This document shows positions 1-10,614 of a stretch of DNA of 64,000 nt, one piece after another. Positions within the stretch are counted from its first letter, which is position 1. Every line of letters starts with the position of its first letter. The position numbers were made by a program, and so were the translations under genes. The DNA comes from Cercis canadensis (taxonomy: Eukaryota > Streptophyta > Magnoliopsida > Fabales > Fabaceae), in assembly GCA_003255065.1 (NCBI GenBank), contig QAOA01007183.1, forward strand, positions 1,622,939 through 1,686,938. Reading direction: 5' to 3'. The notes under the pieces were generated by a model. That model saw only the letters and a list, made by a program, of their open reading frames with translations, searched no databases and was not told the DNA's origin.

Positions 1-1355
1 AAGTTTCGTTTTTTATTTTCACAAAGTGGTACCATAAATACTTAGAATCTCCTTTCCTACCCCACCTATGCAATTAAATATATCCATCTTCTCTTTTTTT
101 ACTTTTGTTTTAAGCTATTCAAATGAAAAACCTTAAACTTAAAAAGAGTTTTCTGTTTGGGGTCTGGAATTGATAAAGGATTCTTGAGGTACTAAAAATT
201 ATATTACTGTTACAGTTATAGACAGATTGAGTGCCTGTTTTGATACAAATTAAGTTTTGCGAAAATCAATACTCTACTTACTATTGTTTCTTATTAGGTA
301 AATCATAAATCATTTTATTTATTGTTGTACTACACAAAAATTACTGTTTTGTAAAATGTCCATTATTTTTTTTTTATTGGATTAGAAAAATGTGTATTAT
401 TTTATGTAAATCAATTTTGCACAACTTTTTTATAAATCAATTCTCCTCTTATAAATTCTTTTGTCTCTGATTCTTTTATTATCAACTCTCTCTAAATATT
501 ATTTTGGTGAATCGTATTGGTCATTTAAAAAATGAAAATGTATTAAAAACATATTAAAAATCAAACAGAAAATATATTAAAATAATACATATAATTTTAT
601 AGCATAATCTTTTAAACGTAAATTTAATTTTAGGAAATTCTAATATGATAAAGATGTGATAAATATATAAAAAAAAAATTATAGAGTTACACAAAATTAG
701 ATAGTAAAATATTAAACAATAACATTTCTAATCACAATAACATTAATATTATCAATGCCCATAAATCCTTATAACATTTGGAATACGTGAAGCATTTATA
801 TATCATAGTTAAAGGGTTAATTACATGCAACATTAATTGGCAGTAGAATATTTAGTAGAATATTTAAGGGGTAAATATTTAGAACTGAATATTATCTTAG
901 AAAAAATATCTGATATATTGTTTAATATAAAGATAATTTAAGCTAAAAGAAATAATCCATTTCTTTTTTTTTTTTTAACAGAAAAAATTTGCAAAGAAAA
1001 AGAATGAGCAAAACGGTGTGTTTTGATCACCATTCCATTTCACCCCCAAAGATTTGTTTGAGAATTATTTTGGAAGGAAAAAAAAAAAGAAATAGGAGGA
1101 ATAAAACTACTTTCTCCCTTTTTTAGAAGATTTATTTTAAAAAACGAGAGGAGACCAATGAATAAAATATAACTCTTACACTATTTTTTTAATTCATTTT
1201 TGTGTTTCTTCGAATGAAAAGGTTTAAAGAAAAAATATATTAAAATAATTATTATTCCTTTTTATTTTTTAAAAAAATTTATTATTTTACAATAAAACTT
1301 TTTTTTTTATTTTTATTTTTTTGTTTATTTTAATCATCTAAATAAAATAAAATAA
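1..1355. other. AT-rich intergenic spacer, no gene seen
   Basis: No reading frame of credible length or composition occurs here. The stretch is strongly AT-rich with many A and T homopolymers. I see no tRNA-like box, recognisable transposon protein or promoter that can be tied to a gene. Confidence 0.6.
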
Positions 1356-1584
1356 AAAGTCTAAAAAATTTTCTTCAACTATACGCTTTATCCCCATACT
1401 TTAAAAACGTAAAAAAAATTTTCTTCAATTACTAAAATGTACGTTTTACCTTCAAAATTTAAAGGGACATCCAATAATAGATAGTTTAAACGAAAATAAA
1501 TTTATAAAATTATGTCAAAAATTAATATTCAAAAATATTTAGGATCACATAATAATATTTAAAAATAGTCATCTTCTCTCTCTC
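1356..1584 (+). repeat. Left terminal inverted repeat of the Pack-MULE-like element
   Basis: This arm pairs with 2102-2344 in reverse complement. The best-conserved core is 1514-1536. It contains an extra segment of about 30 bp near 1537-1567 that the right arm lacks. Confidence 0.65.
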
Positions 1585-1614
1585 AAATTTTGTTCTCCTT
1601 CCTCTCTCCTCTCC

Positions 1615-1935
1615 ATGGATGACGCCCTCCAAGCAATCCTTGCTTGCAAGGGAAATAAGAAAACCCATCAACACCACACTGTCCAGCCCCAGGCAATCCA
1701 ACACCAGACCCGATCCTATCCAAGCCTGGATCTATCATCCATCACCATCGATGCGAGCTGGTCCTTCGACCCACAACTTCAGATCTCCATAACTGAGCTC
1801 GTCGCTGCAACCAACAACTTCTCGTCGGATCTGATCATCGGCGACGGCAGCTTCGACCTCGTCTAGAAGGCCCGCCTCTTGAACGGCCTTACAGTGGCGA
1901 TTAAGCAACCATTTTTTGTGAATAGACAGCAAGAG
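1615..1935 (+). pseudogene. Receptor-like kinase gene fragment (start of kinase domain), broken
   Basis: An 83-codon frame from 1615 ends ELVAATNNFSSD..IIGDGSF, which is the juxtamembrane segment and glycine-rich loop of a plant receptor-like or receptor-like cytoplasmic kinase. The next codon, where a tyrosine is normal, is a TAG at 1864-1866. Family-like sequence (KARLLNGLTVAIK) continues in the same frame past the stop and then loses similarity. One loop glycine is replaced by Asp. The catalytic loop, DFG motif and C-lobe are absent. It is therefore a captured N-terminal piece of a kinase gene with a nonsense mutation inside the Pack-MULE-like element, and it cannot encode a kinase. Confidence 0.75.
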
Positions 1936-1965
1936 CTTAATCAAAGGCCCTGTACGGAATAGTTG

Positions 1966-2084
1966 AATTTGAATAAAAACGTTGGGCTACCGAGGTTCAT
2001 AGTGGCTGGACTACCGAAGAAGCCGTAATTGTTGGCGCAGAGTCGGTTGCCTTCGGGGGCTTCGCATCGGTGCTCTTCTGCCAT
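1966..2084 (-). pseudogene. A20 zinc-finger stress-associated protein (SAP) fragment, broken
   Basis: On the minus strand an ATG at 2084 opens MAEEHRCEAPEGNRLCANNY followed by GFFGSPATMNL. This is the N-terminus and first half of the A20 zinc finger of plant A20/AN1 stress-associated proteins. The second zinc cysteine (normally NNC) is Tyr here. The frame diverges where the third and fourth cysteines (normally MNLCSKC) should be. The AN1 finger is absent. The frame stays open for 47 codons to a stop at 1941-1943, but the last part is not family-like. It lies convergent to the kinase fragment inside the same element. Confidence 0.75.
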
Positions 2085-2101
2085 ATCGTTCTCTGTTTCT
2101 T

Positions 2102-2344
2102 GAGAGAGAGAGAGATTGATGACAAATTTTTGAATATTAATTTTTGACTCTAACTTTATAAATTTATTTTTATTTAAACACATAATATGCTGAGTACGTG
2201 ATATTTTTCGTCTATTTTTAAACACCCATTTAAAATTTGGGGTCAAACGTACATTTTCATAATTTAATAAAATATTTTTTATATTTTTAAAGATGAAAAT
2301 AAAGTGGAACGGAAGAATAGTTGAAAGAAAAATTTTTAGACTTT
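2102..2344 (-). repeat. Right terminal inverted repeat of the Pack-MULE-like element
   Basis: This arm is the reverse complement of 1356-1584, with exact blocks at 2126-2148, 2245-2257 and 2333-2344. On the minus strand its inner CT-rich end runs straight into the leader and ATG of the A20 zinc-finger fragment. Confidence 0.65.
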
Positions 2345-2786
2345 GAAAAAAAAATCTTTCCTTCCTTTCCTTTCCCTCTCTTTCCTCTCCTCTTCTCACC
2401 AATCTTTTCACTTCAAACTCCTAAACAGTCCCTAAACCTTCTTCTTCCTGAAGCGTTAGCACCCCCATAACTGTCTTGCTCCTCCATCCTGCTCCTGTTT
2501 TCTTCAATTTCTTCCTCGCCGGCAAACAGTCAGCACCAAGGCTGCCACTAACCTTAGTTCGCACAACATAATAGCCCTCGATCTCAGAGTGGCAGTCACG
2601 CTTGTTCGCAGCACTCAACCCAATAACACCGAGAATCGCCTAGTGCCAGCCGTCGGAACTTAACTAAGATCCAACTGGATACCGTTGATCTTCTTCTCAA
2701 ATCTCAAATTTCATTCAGTCTTTCACGTTTCCATCGATACTCTTGTCGTATCGTGCGTTTCGAGCGATACTAAGCGATTCGTTGGA
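2345..2786. other. Helicase upstream region and probable 5' leader
   Basis: After a pyrimidine-rich stretch near 2350-2410 the base composition becomes more balanced, as in a plant promoter and leader. No convincing TATA box was found. An in-frame open stretch begins upstream of the chosen ATG, but it starts at non-ATG codons and does not resemble the protein family. Confidence 0.4.
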
Positions 2787-5700
2787 ATGGCTAGTCCGGA
2801 CGAGGGATTGAAGAAGTTGGAGTATTTGTCCCTTGTATCGAAGGTGTGCACAGAGCTGGAGTCCCATACAGGAACCGGCGACAAGGTACTGGCTGAATTT
2901 ATTACTGACTTGGGGCATCATTCAGAAACCGTGGAGGAATTTGATGCCAATTTGAAAGAAAACGGGGCGGAGTTTCCAGATTACTTTGTGAGGACACTAC
3001 TCACTATCATCCATGCTATTCTTCCTCCAGAGTCCAAGTCCGAGAAGGAAAAGGAATCGAAGAAAGACAATGGCAACACAGATTCTAGGAAGAACAAATT
3101 CAAGGCCTTGGCCATTGCAGATGACAAGGACCGAGCTAAGGAGCTTCAGAGAGAGATTGAAATTGAGGCTCGACGTGGGCAGAGAGAACAAGTTGAAGAA
3201 GAAGATAGGTATAGAGATAGAGATAGAGATAGAGACAGAAATACAGATAGAGAGAGGAAAGACAGGCGCAGGGATAGGTATGAAAGAGAGAGAGAAAGAG
3301 ATTACGAAGATGAGGGTGAAAGAAGGGATTACAGGAGTAAGGGAAGGCATAGGGATAGACATGACAGGCGTAGGAGAGATGGCTATGAATATGAAGAGGA
3401 TGGAGATGGAAGGGACAAGAGTGATGAAGATGTAGATAAGAGAGATCATGGAGATACAAGGCGCGGCTCTAATGAACCTGAGTTGTATAGGGTTTATAAG
3501 GGCAGGGTGTCAAGAGTGATGGATTCAGGATGCTTTGTGCAATTAAGTGATTTTAGAGGGAAGGAGGGTTTGGTGCATGTTTCTCAGATTGCTACTCGAA
3601 GGATAGGGAATGCTAAGGACATTGTGAAGCGGGACCAGGAGGTTTATGTGAAGGTAATCTCAATTTCGGGTCACAAGTTGAGCCTTTCAATGAGGGATGT
3701 TGATCAGCATTCTGGTAAGGATCTTCTTCCTTTAAAGAAGAGCTTGGAGGATGATGCTTTCCGAATGAATCCACAAGATTCAAAAGATGGCCCAGTAGCC
3801 AGGACAGGTCTTTCAGGGATCAGGATTGTGGAAGAGGATGATGTTGGTTCTTCACGTAGACCTCTAAAGAGGATGAGCTCTCCAGAGAAATGGGAAGCAA
3901 AACAGTTAATTGCTTCAGGTGTTTTAGGTGTTACAGAGTATCCTACCTATGATGAGGAGGGAGATGGTGTACTATACCAAGAGGAAGGTGCTGAAGAAGA
4001 GCTTGAGATTGAGATGAATGAGGATGAACCCGCCTTTTTGCAAGGACAGAGTAGATATTCAATGGACATGTCTCCTGTTAAGATTTTCAAGAATCCGGAA
4101 GGCTCTCTGAGTCGTGCTGCTGCTCTTCAGTCTGCACTTATAAAGGAGCGTAGAGAAGTACGAGAACAACAACAACGCACGATGCTTGACTCAATTCCAA
4201 AGGATCTCAATCGCCCTTGGGAAGATCCTATGCCGGAGACAGGTGAAAGGCATCTTGCACAAGAGCTTAGGGGTGTTGGCTTATCAGCCTATGATATGCC
4301 CGAGTGGAAGAAGGATGCTTATGGCAAAACCATCACTTTTGGACAAAGGTCGAAGCTCTCCATTCAGGAACAGAGGCAGAGCTTACCAATCTACAAATTA
4401 AAGAAAGAATTGATTCAGGCTGTCCATGATAATCAGGTGCTGGTGGTCATTGGTGAGACGGGTTCAGGTAAGACAACTCAGGTCACACAGTATCTTGCCG
4501 AAGCTGGTTACACTACAAGGGGTAAAATTGGATGTACTCAGCCCCGTAGGGTGGCTGCCATGTCGGTGGCAAAGAGAGTCGCAGAAGAGTTTGGTTGCCG
4601 CTTGGGGGAGGAAGTTGGTTATGCCATTAGGTTTGAGGATTGCACTGGGCCAGATACTGTAATCAAGTACATGACAGATGGTATGCTTCTGAGGGAAATA
4701 TTGGTTGATGAAAGTCTGTCTCAGTATTCTGTTATAATGCTTGATGAAGCCCACGAAAGAACTATTCATACTGATGTTCTTTTTGGACTACTGAAGCAGC
4801 TAGTGAAACGTAGACCTGATTTGAGATTGATCGTCACATCTGCTACTCTAGATGCAGAGAAATTTTCAGCATATTTTTTTAATTGCAACATCTTTACAAT
4901 TCCTGGGAGAACCTTTCCTGTGGAGATACTTTATACTAAGCAACCTGAGAGTGATTACTTAGATGCAGCTCTGATCACCGTTCTTCAGATCCACTTGACA
5001 GAACCTGAAGGAGACATCCTTCTCTTCTTGACTGGTCAAGAGGAGATTGATTTTGCTTGCCAGTCTCTCTATGAGAGAATGAAAGGATTAGATAAGAATG
5101 TTCCTGAACTGATCATTTTACCCGTCTATAGTGCCCTTCCTAGTGAAATGCAATCTAGGATATTTGATCCTGCTCCGCCAGGGAAGAGGAAAGTGGTTGT
5201 GGCTACTAATATTGCTGAGGCTTCTTTAACAATTGATGGGATTTTTTATGTAATTGATCCTGGGTTTGCGAAGCAAAATGTATATAACCCAAAGCAAGGT
5301 CTTGATTCTTTGGTGATAACTCCAATTTCACAAGCATCGGCTAAGCAAAGAGCCGGGCGTGCAGGGCGTACTGGACCTGGGAAGTGTTATCGCCTCTATA
5401 CAGAGAGTGCATACAGAAATGAGATGTCTCCTACTACAATTCCAGAAATTCAAAGGATAAATCTTGGATCGACTACCCTATCTATGAAAGCTATGGGGAT
5501 AAATGATCTTCTTTCCTTTGATTTTATGGATCCACCTTCGCCCCAAGCTCTCATTTCTGCCATGGAACAGCTGTACAGTCTTGGAGCGTTGGATGAAGAG
5601 GGCCTTTTAACCAAATTGGGTAGGAAAATGGCAGAATTTCCTCTGGATCCACCATTATCCAAGATGCTTCTTGCCAGTGTGGACCTCGGATGCAGTGATG

Positions 5701-6652
5701 AGATCTTGACCATAATTGCAATGATTACGACCGGAAATATCTTTTACCGGCCTAGGGAAAAGCAAGCCCAAGCAGATCAAAAAAGGGCAAAGTTTTTCCA
5801 GCCAGAGGGTGACCATCTTACTCTACTTGCTGTTTATGAGGCTTGGAAAGCTAAGAATTTTTCTGGACCCTGGTGTTTTGAGAACTTTGTTCAATCTCGA
5901 TCTTTGAGAAGGGCACAGGACGTCAGGAAACAGCTTCTCAGCGTCATGGATAAGTATGATCTTTCGCTGTGTTCTCTATTTTTTCTTGTTCAGTTCTATA
6001 AAATTTATTGGAATGGTCTATTGTTTTGAGGTTCTCTCTGTTTCTATTTATATACTTGGCTTTAAAGTATAAAAAATATATTTTATGATGGAAAGTGTAA
6101 AGGATCCCAAGTATTTGGGTTCAAGCTTTGTTGCTGTCATTATTGAATCCAAGGAATTTTTGTAGCTCATTATAATTATTGTGCAATTGGTCCCCTTCAA
6201 TATCTTTTTATTGATTCAATTATTGAACTGTTTTCTAAATACTGGCTCTGCTTTTCAGGTACAAATTGGATGTTGTAAGTGCTGGTAAGAACTTCACTAA
6301 GATCAGGAAGGCTATCACTGCAGGATTCTTTTTCCATGCTGCTAGAAAGGACCCCCAAGAGGGTTACAGAACCCTAGTTGAGAATCAGCCTGTATATATC
6401 CACCCCAGTTCAGCTTTGTTCCAGAGACAGCCAGACTGGGTCATCTACCATGAGCTTGTGATGACAACTAAGGAATATATGCGTGAGGTCACTGTCATAG
6501 ACCCCAAATGGCTTGTCGAATTGGCTCCAAGGTTTTTCAAAGTGGCAGATCCTACGAAGATGAGCAAGAGGAAGCGTCAAGAGCGTATAGAACCACTTTA
6601 TGACAGATACCATGAGCCAAATTCATGGCGATTGAGTAAACGCCGTGCATGA
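2787..6652 (+). CDS. PRP22: Pre-mRNA-splicing factor ATP-dependent DEAH-box RNA helicase, PRP22/DHX8 type
   Basis: This helicase releases spliced mRNA from the post-catalytic spliceosome in the nucleus. There are two exons, 2787-5953 and 6259-6652. The donor (TAA|GTATG) and acceptor (TTTTCAG|GT) restore an AAG Lys codon, giving about 1186 residues, close to the plant family length. Domain order is: N-terminal helical domain (about 5-75); Arg/Asp/Glu-rich RS-like tract (about 130-228); S1 RNA-binding domain (about 231-302); helicase core with motif [11 protein letters not shown] (about 556), motif II DEAH (653), motif III SAT (685) and motif [12 protein letters not shown] (about 854); then winged-helix/HA2 and the C-terminal OB-fold region, which spans the intron. 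The start MASPDEG was chosen because similarity begins there. All catalytic motifs look intact. In Arabidopsis the counterpart is DEAH5 (At3g26560, from memory). If the 305-bp intron is retained, the C-terminal OB region is lost. Confidence 0.95.
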
Positions 6653-7225
6653 TGTGTCTTTGATGTACTTCCTTCGAGACATTGTATGCATTTCATCTGT
6701 TTCCTCTCAGAATAATGTCTTGGCTACAGTTCTATCTTGCATCTTGTTTAAAATGTAAATTTTCCTCGTATGATTATTTGATTGGTTCTGCTTCTAGGAA
6801 ACCTCAAATGATAATGTTGACAATTCTTTGAAAACTTTATATATTGTTGCTGACAATTTCCCCAGGCGGAACACTTATGCAAGTGCTTTTTTTTTGAAAA
6901 AAAAAATTTCTTTGCTAAATGACACTTCTTCAAGTCATTGCAGTAGAACTTATGTCCAAAATAGCATCTATATATATGTGTATGTAAGTACGTATATTTA
7001 AAGTGTCTTCTGTTTGATGGAGTTTGCTTTGAGGAAATGCATTGTGCTTTATGAAACAGTTCAAGACCATTCTCTTCGATGATGAACTGGCCTATTGAAT
7101 TTTGTGCCTTGTCACATTGCAGTTATCACTGATAGTTGGAATGAAAGACAGATTGAACTTTTTTAGTTCCAGATTCTTGACTATCTAATGAATTTCTTCT
7201 TCTATCAATCACCAAAAAAAATACA
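6653..7225. other. 3' flank of the helicase gene, no gene seen
   Basis: This stretch is AT-rich 3' UTR and spacer sequence. No coding similarity was recognised before the GCN1-like exon at 7226. Confidence 0.4.
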
Positions 7226-7540
7226 GAAGAAGAACTTTGGCTACGGAGGCTGCTGAAACAGTGGTCTTGGTTATCGATGAGGAAGGTGTTGAGCCACTCA
7301 TATCAGAGCTTGTGAAAGGTGTTAGTGACAGTCAGGTACATTTGTTGTAATATCTTCTGGAATTCAACACCTTCTCTCTCTCTCTCTTTACGTGATTCAC
7401 TTGATGTGTTTCTTCTTTTTGACTATTTATATTTACAGGCTGCAGTAAGGCGACCATCCTAATATTTGATAGGATATTTCTTCAAATACTGACAATGAGT
7501 AGATTGACACTTATAGGTGAGTCTTTTGAAAAATTGAAAC
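7226..7540 (+). pseudogene. GCN1/ILITYHIA-like gene fragment (HEAT-repeat translation regulator), decayed
   Basis: Two exon-like blocks read as part of the C-terminal HEAT repeats of plant GCN1 (ILITYHIA), which normally works with the eIF2-alpha kinase GCN2. The first, about 7226-7335, includes RTLATEAAETV and ISELVKGVSDSQ and ends at a good GT donor. The second starts at 7439 after TTTACAG, and reads AAVRRPS, then a TAA stop, then YLIGYFFKY in the same frame. The stop replaces a residue that is Ser-like in the family. After a TGA the frame degrades, with only a faint match near 7497-7520. The family protein is about 2,600 residues and nothing else of it is in the window. This is a relic, possibly brought in by transposition. 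Confidence 0.7.
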
Positions 7541-7749
7541 TTAGTACATGCGAATTATGATATGTGTGGGCAGACATAGTCTATGATTCTAGGTTAACAT
7601 GGAATCCTGATTTCATGCTTAGATGCCTGTCAGTTAATTTTTTTATATCATTTATTTCTTTAATTGGCATTGGTTGCTGTATTCCGGCATGGAAGAAATT
7701 GAATGCTCGAGGCCATACATTTGCATTACTTTGTTGCAAGTGTGATGTG

Positions 7750-7762
7750 AAAATTGGACATT
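7750..7762 (+). repeat. LINE target-site duplication, left copy
   Basis: AAAATTGGACATT occurs here and again at 10031-10043, directly bracketing the LINE. The 13-bp length suits L1-type target-primed integration. Confidence 0.85.
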
Positions 7763-10030
7763 GAATGGTGAGAAGATGGAGTCGTTTGCTATGTCTCGGG
7801 GTATTAGGCAAGGAGACCCTCTCTACCCTTATCTCTTTGTGCTTTGTGTAGAAAGGCTGTCTCAGTTAATCAATATGGTTGTGCATGAGGGTCGCTGGAA
7901 ACCCATTCGCCTTGATCGCAATGGGCCTGCCATTAGCCATCTTTTCTTTGCTGATGACCTTGTGTTATTCGCAAAAGCTTCTCTGCAGCAGGTGAGAGTT
8001 ATTTGTCAGTGCCTTGACCTCTTTTGTGCTTCTTCTGGGCAACGGGTTAGTAATGAGAAGACCCGGGTTTATTGTTCTAGAAATGTTCACTTTAATAGAG
8101 CTCAAGAAATCTGTGAGGTTTTCAATTTTCAGATTTGTCCTGACTTAGGTAAGTACCTTGGTATTCCCCTTCATCATAAAAGGTTCATGAGAGCTACTTA
8201 TAAGCATGTTACTGGTAAGGTTCAGCAACGTCTTAGCATGTGGAAGGCCAAGAACCTCTCGCTTGCCGGTAGAACGACTCTTATCCAATCAGTGACTAGT
8301 GTCATTCCCACCTACTCTATGCAAACTTCCTTCTTGCCTAAAGGTTTGTGCAATGATATTGAGAAACATAATAGAGCCTTTTTGTGGGGTTCTACTCAGA
8401 AAACCAGACGTCCCCACTTGGTGAGTTGGAAAGAGGTTTGCACTCCTAAGTCTCATGGTGGGCTTGGCTTGAGGAATTTGAGGTTGAAAAACTGTGCCCT
8501 CAATGAAGGATAGGGATAGCCTTTGGTCCAAGGTGCTTCAGTCTAAATATAGATGTGGGATTGAGTCCATTCCGCATGTGAGTAGATGGAGAAATGACTC
8601 GAACCTTTGGAAAGGTGTTTGCCACAACTGGGAGCATGTTAAGGAAGGAATCCGTTGGCAAGTGAGAAATGGGTGTTCAGTTATATTCTGGGAAGATCGT
8701 TGGGTCCCAGGGATCCCATCTCTCGCTGTTGTGGCCACAGTGTCTATCCATCAGAATGATTTGTGTAAACTAGTTATGGAGTTCTTGACGCCGGAAGCCC
8801 TTTCAGACTGGAATCTTTTCTTTCATCTGCTCCCTGACGAGGTTTGCGAGAAAATTGCTACCATTGTGCCTCCTAATCCGCTTTTAGGAGAGGATGTGGC
8901 GTGTTGGGCTTATTCTAGTGATGGTGAGTTCTCTGTGAAGTCTGCCTATGGAGTGCCCTCTAACTGCCAGGATAGTTATGGTAATTTTTGGAAGTATATT
9001 TAGAGGTGGCCTTCTCCCCAAAGGGTTCGTTCCTTCCTCTGGCTTATGAGCCATGAGAAGCTTTTCACAAATTCCTTTCGCGCTCGCATCAGTCAAAACG
9101 TGTGTGAGTTGTGTCCAAGATGCAACCAAGTGGCTGAGACTACCTTGCACGTCATTAGGGACTGCTCGTTTGCCCAAAATATCTGGTTTCGTCTCTTGCA
9201 TCCAAAGTACTGGATATGTTCTTTTCCCTTAGTACTAAAGATTGGGTTGACTTGAATCAGAGATGTAACTTGGGTAGGGATGATGTTATGGGTTGGAGTA
9301 CTGTGTTTGGTATAGCTTGCTGGACCTTCTGGTGGTGTAGAAACAAGCTTATCTTTGAGGGAAATAGTAGCCATGGGGACCTATTATTTTCTATAATGCA
9401 TCGTGTCAAGGAGTATCTCAATTGGCAAGGTACTACGTACATGCATGGAAGTAATTTTCTGCATGGGGAAGATATCCGGGTTTGCTGGATGGCACCTCAT
9501 GTAAATTGGTGCAAGTTTAATGTAGATGGTTCCTTTCATGCTGATGGAGGTCTGGCCGCTTGTGGTGGTGTGCTAAGGGACCATTCAAGGGCTTGGGTGT
9601 ATGGGTTTTCAACCAATCTAGGGGTTTGCAACAGTCTTCTTGCTGAAGTGTGGGGGATTTTTATTGCTTTGGACTGGATTGTTCATGCAGGGTTGAGCAG
9701 GGTTGTTTGTTGAAACAGACTCCCATAATTCTGTTCAGCTGGTTTCTGAGGGCTGCTCTGAGTCCCACTCCTGTGCTCCTCTTATTTCTTCCACTCAGTC
9801 TCCACTGGGTGAAGGAGATGAGTTCAGGATTGTTCATTCGTTTCGTGAAGCTAATAAAGTGGCTAACTGGTTAGCGAATTGGGCTTATGGTTTTAGTCAG
9901 GGGCTAAAGGGTTTTCTGTATCCTCCTAGTGAGTGTGGTAGGTTGCTGGTTGAAGATGTAGAAGGTGTTGCTGTGGGTCGCACCATCCTGGTGTAGTTTC
10001 TTTGTTTGTCTTGCTGTAGTACCAAAAAAA
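7763..10030 (+). mobile_element. 5'-truncated L1-type plant LINE (partial RT, zf-RVT, RNase H)
   Basis: The insertion is 2.27 kb, begins abruptly inside the reverse transcriptase domain and ends in an A-tract at about 10023-10030. It is bracketed by a perfect 13-bp duplication. It keeps the RT palm with FADD, the thumb/connection region, the zf-RVT zinc-binding segment and a C-terminal RNase H domain. The endonuclease and the first half of RT are missing, as expected from incomplete reverse transcription. It lies in the same orientation as its neighbours, downstream of the GCN1-like relic. It is not autonomous. Confidence 0.92.
7764..10000 (+). pseudogene. LINE ORF2 remnant: reverse transcriptase, zf-RVT and RNase H in broken frames
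   Basis: The chain reads in pieces. RT (RGIRQGDPLYPYLF, then HLFFADDLVLFAKAS) runs to about 8500. An apparent small deletion with a frame change then joins it to MKDRDSLWSKVL. A TAG at 9001-9003 replaces a probable Trp codon. The zf-RVT segment (CELCPRCNQVAETTLHV) follows in the same frame. Frame changes occur near 9216-9240 and 9700-9715. The RNase H domain (FNVDGSFHADGG; AEVWGIFIALDW; VETDSHNS) ends at a TAG near 9994. At least four lesions show that this copy is dead. Confidence 0.88.
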
Positions 10031-10043
10031 AAAATTGGACATT
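10031..10043 (+). repeat. LINE target-site duplication, right copy
   Basis: It is identical to 7750-7762 and follows directly on the A-tract of the LINE. Sequence after it continues the pre-insertion AT-rich locus. Confidence 0.85.
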
Positions 10044-10505
10044 AATAACCATGTTAATTAGTGTAATAATCATTTTCATTATTTAATGTAGCATCTGATG
10101 TTTAATCTCTTGTTACAAAATGCTGCAAGGCATATGACTTCTGGGATATGATTGACCTTCATTTTGATTCAATTAAAATTTTGGAATTTGAAATTAATTG
10201 CTGATAACATATTAATTCATGGCCAGACACATTGCAGGTAGTGTTGAAAAATTTACGACTGGATTAAGATGGTTATTACTGAGGGAAATTCGTCTAGATT
10301 TTCTACTGCTTTATTCTTTTTCTGTTTTTGGTTGGGGGGGAGGGTTTCTTCCCCCACCCGCTCTCTCTCTCTCTCTCTCTTACTGAGCATGCTAATCCGA
10401 GGCAGTGATATTCACCATTAATAATTTAATAGTTGATTAATAGTGACCAATCAAAATTACTATTGCACGCGTTAGATTTCTTACCAATTATTTCTACTTT
10501 GCCTC

Positions 10506-10514
10506 TATATAAAT
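10506..10514 (+). promoter_or_regulatory. Probable TATA box of the RNase III-like gene
   Basis: TATATAAAT lies about 100 bp upstream of the ATG at 10615, a usual distance for a plant TATA box plus a short leader. A CT repeat at about 10362-10380 lies further upstream. Confidence 0.5.
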
Positions 10515-10614
10515 ACTTTGATCATGTCAGAGAGGCGTAGTATATATATGTATGTAATAGCAGAGAAGGAAGAGACAGTCATTTATAGAAGGTGGCTTTT
10601 AGGAGGGATTATAT

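Larger units (their letters stand above)
1356..2344. mobile_element. Pack-MULE-like element with long imperfect terminal inverted repeats
   Basis: The flanks of the two gene fragments at 1615-2084 are imperfect inverted repeats of about 230-240 bp. Three blocks match in order and in reverse complement: 1356-1367 with 2333-2344 (12 of 12), 1434-1446 with 2245-2257 (13 of 13), and 1514-1536 with 2126-2148 (23 of 23). Diverged sequence of similar spacing lies between them. The inner ends are CT-rich tracts at about 1568-1584 and 2102-2123. The interior of about 0.5 kb carries pieces of two unrelated genes on opposite strands, which is typical of Mutator-like elements that capture genes. No transposase and no clear target-site duplication were found. 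The right end lies about 440 bp upstream of the helicase start codon, so the element sits in or next to that promoter. Confidence 0.7.

Noticed and set aside
3205..3240. Short tandem GATAGA units that could suggest a repeat array
   Set aside because: They encode the Arg-Asp repeats of the PRP22-type helicase and have no spacer structure, so this is neither a CRISPR array nor a separate repeat.
2997..3459. Long minus-strand and alternate plus-strand frames over the helicase RS-like tract
   Set aside because: They are shadows of a GAT/AGA-repetitive coding stretch whose true frame continues into an intact helicase.
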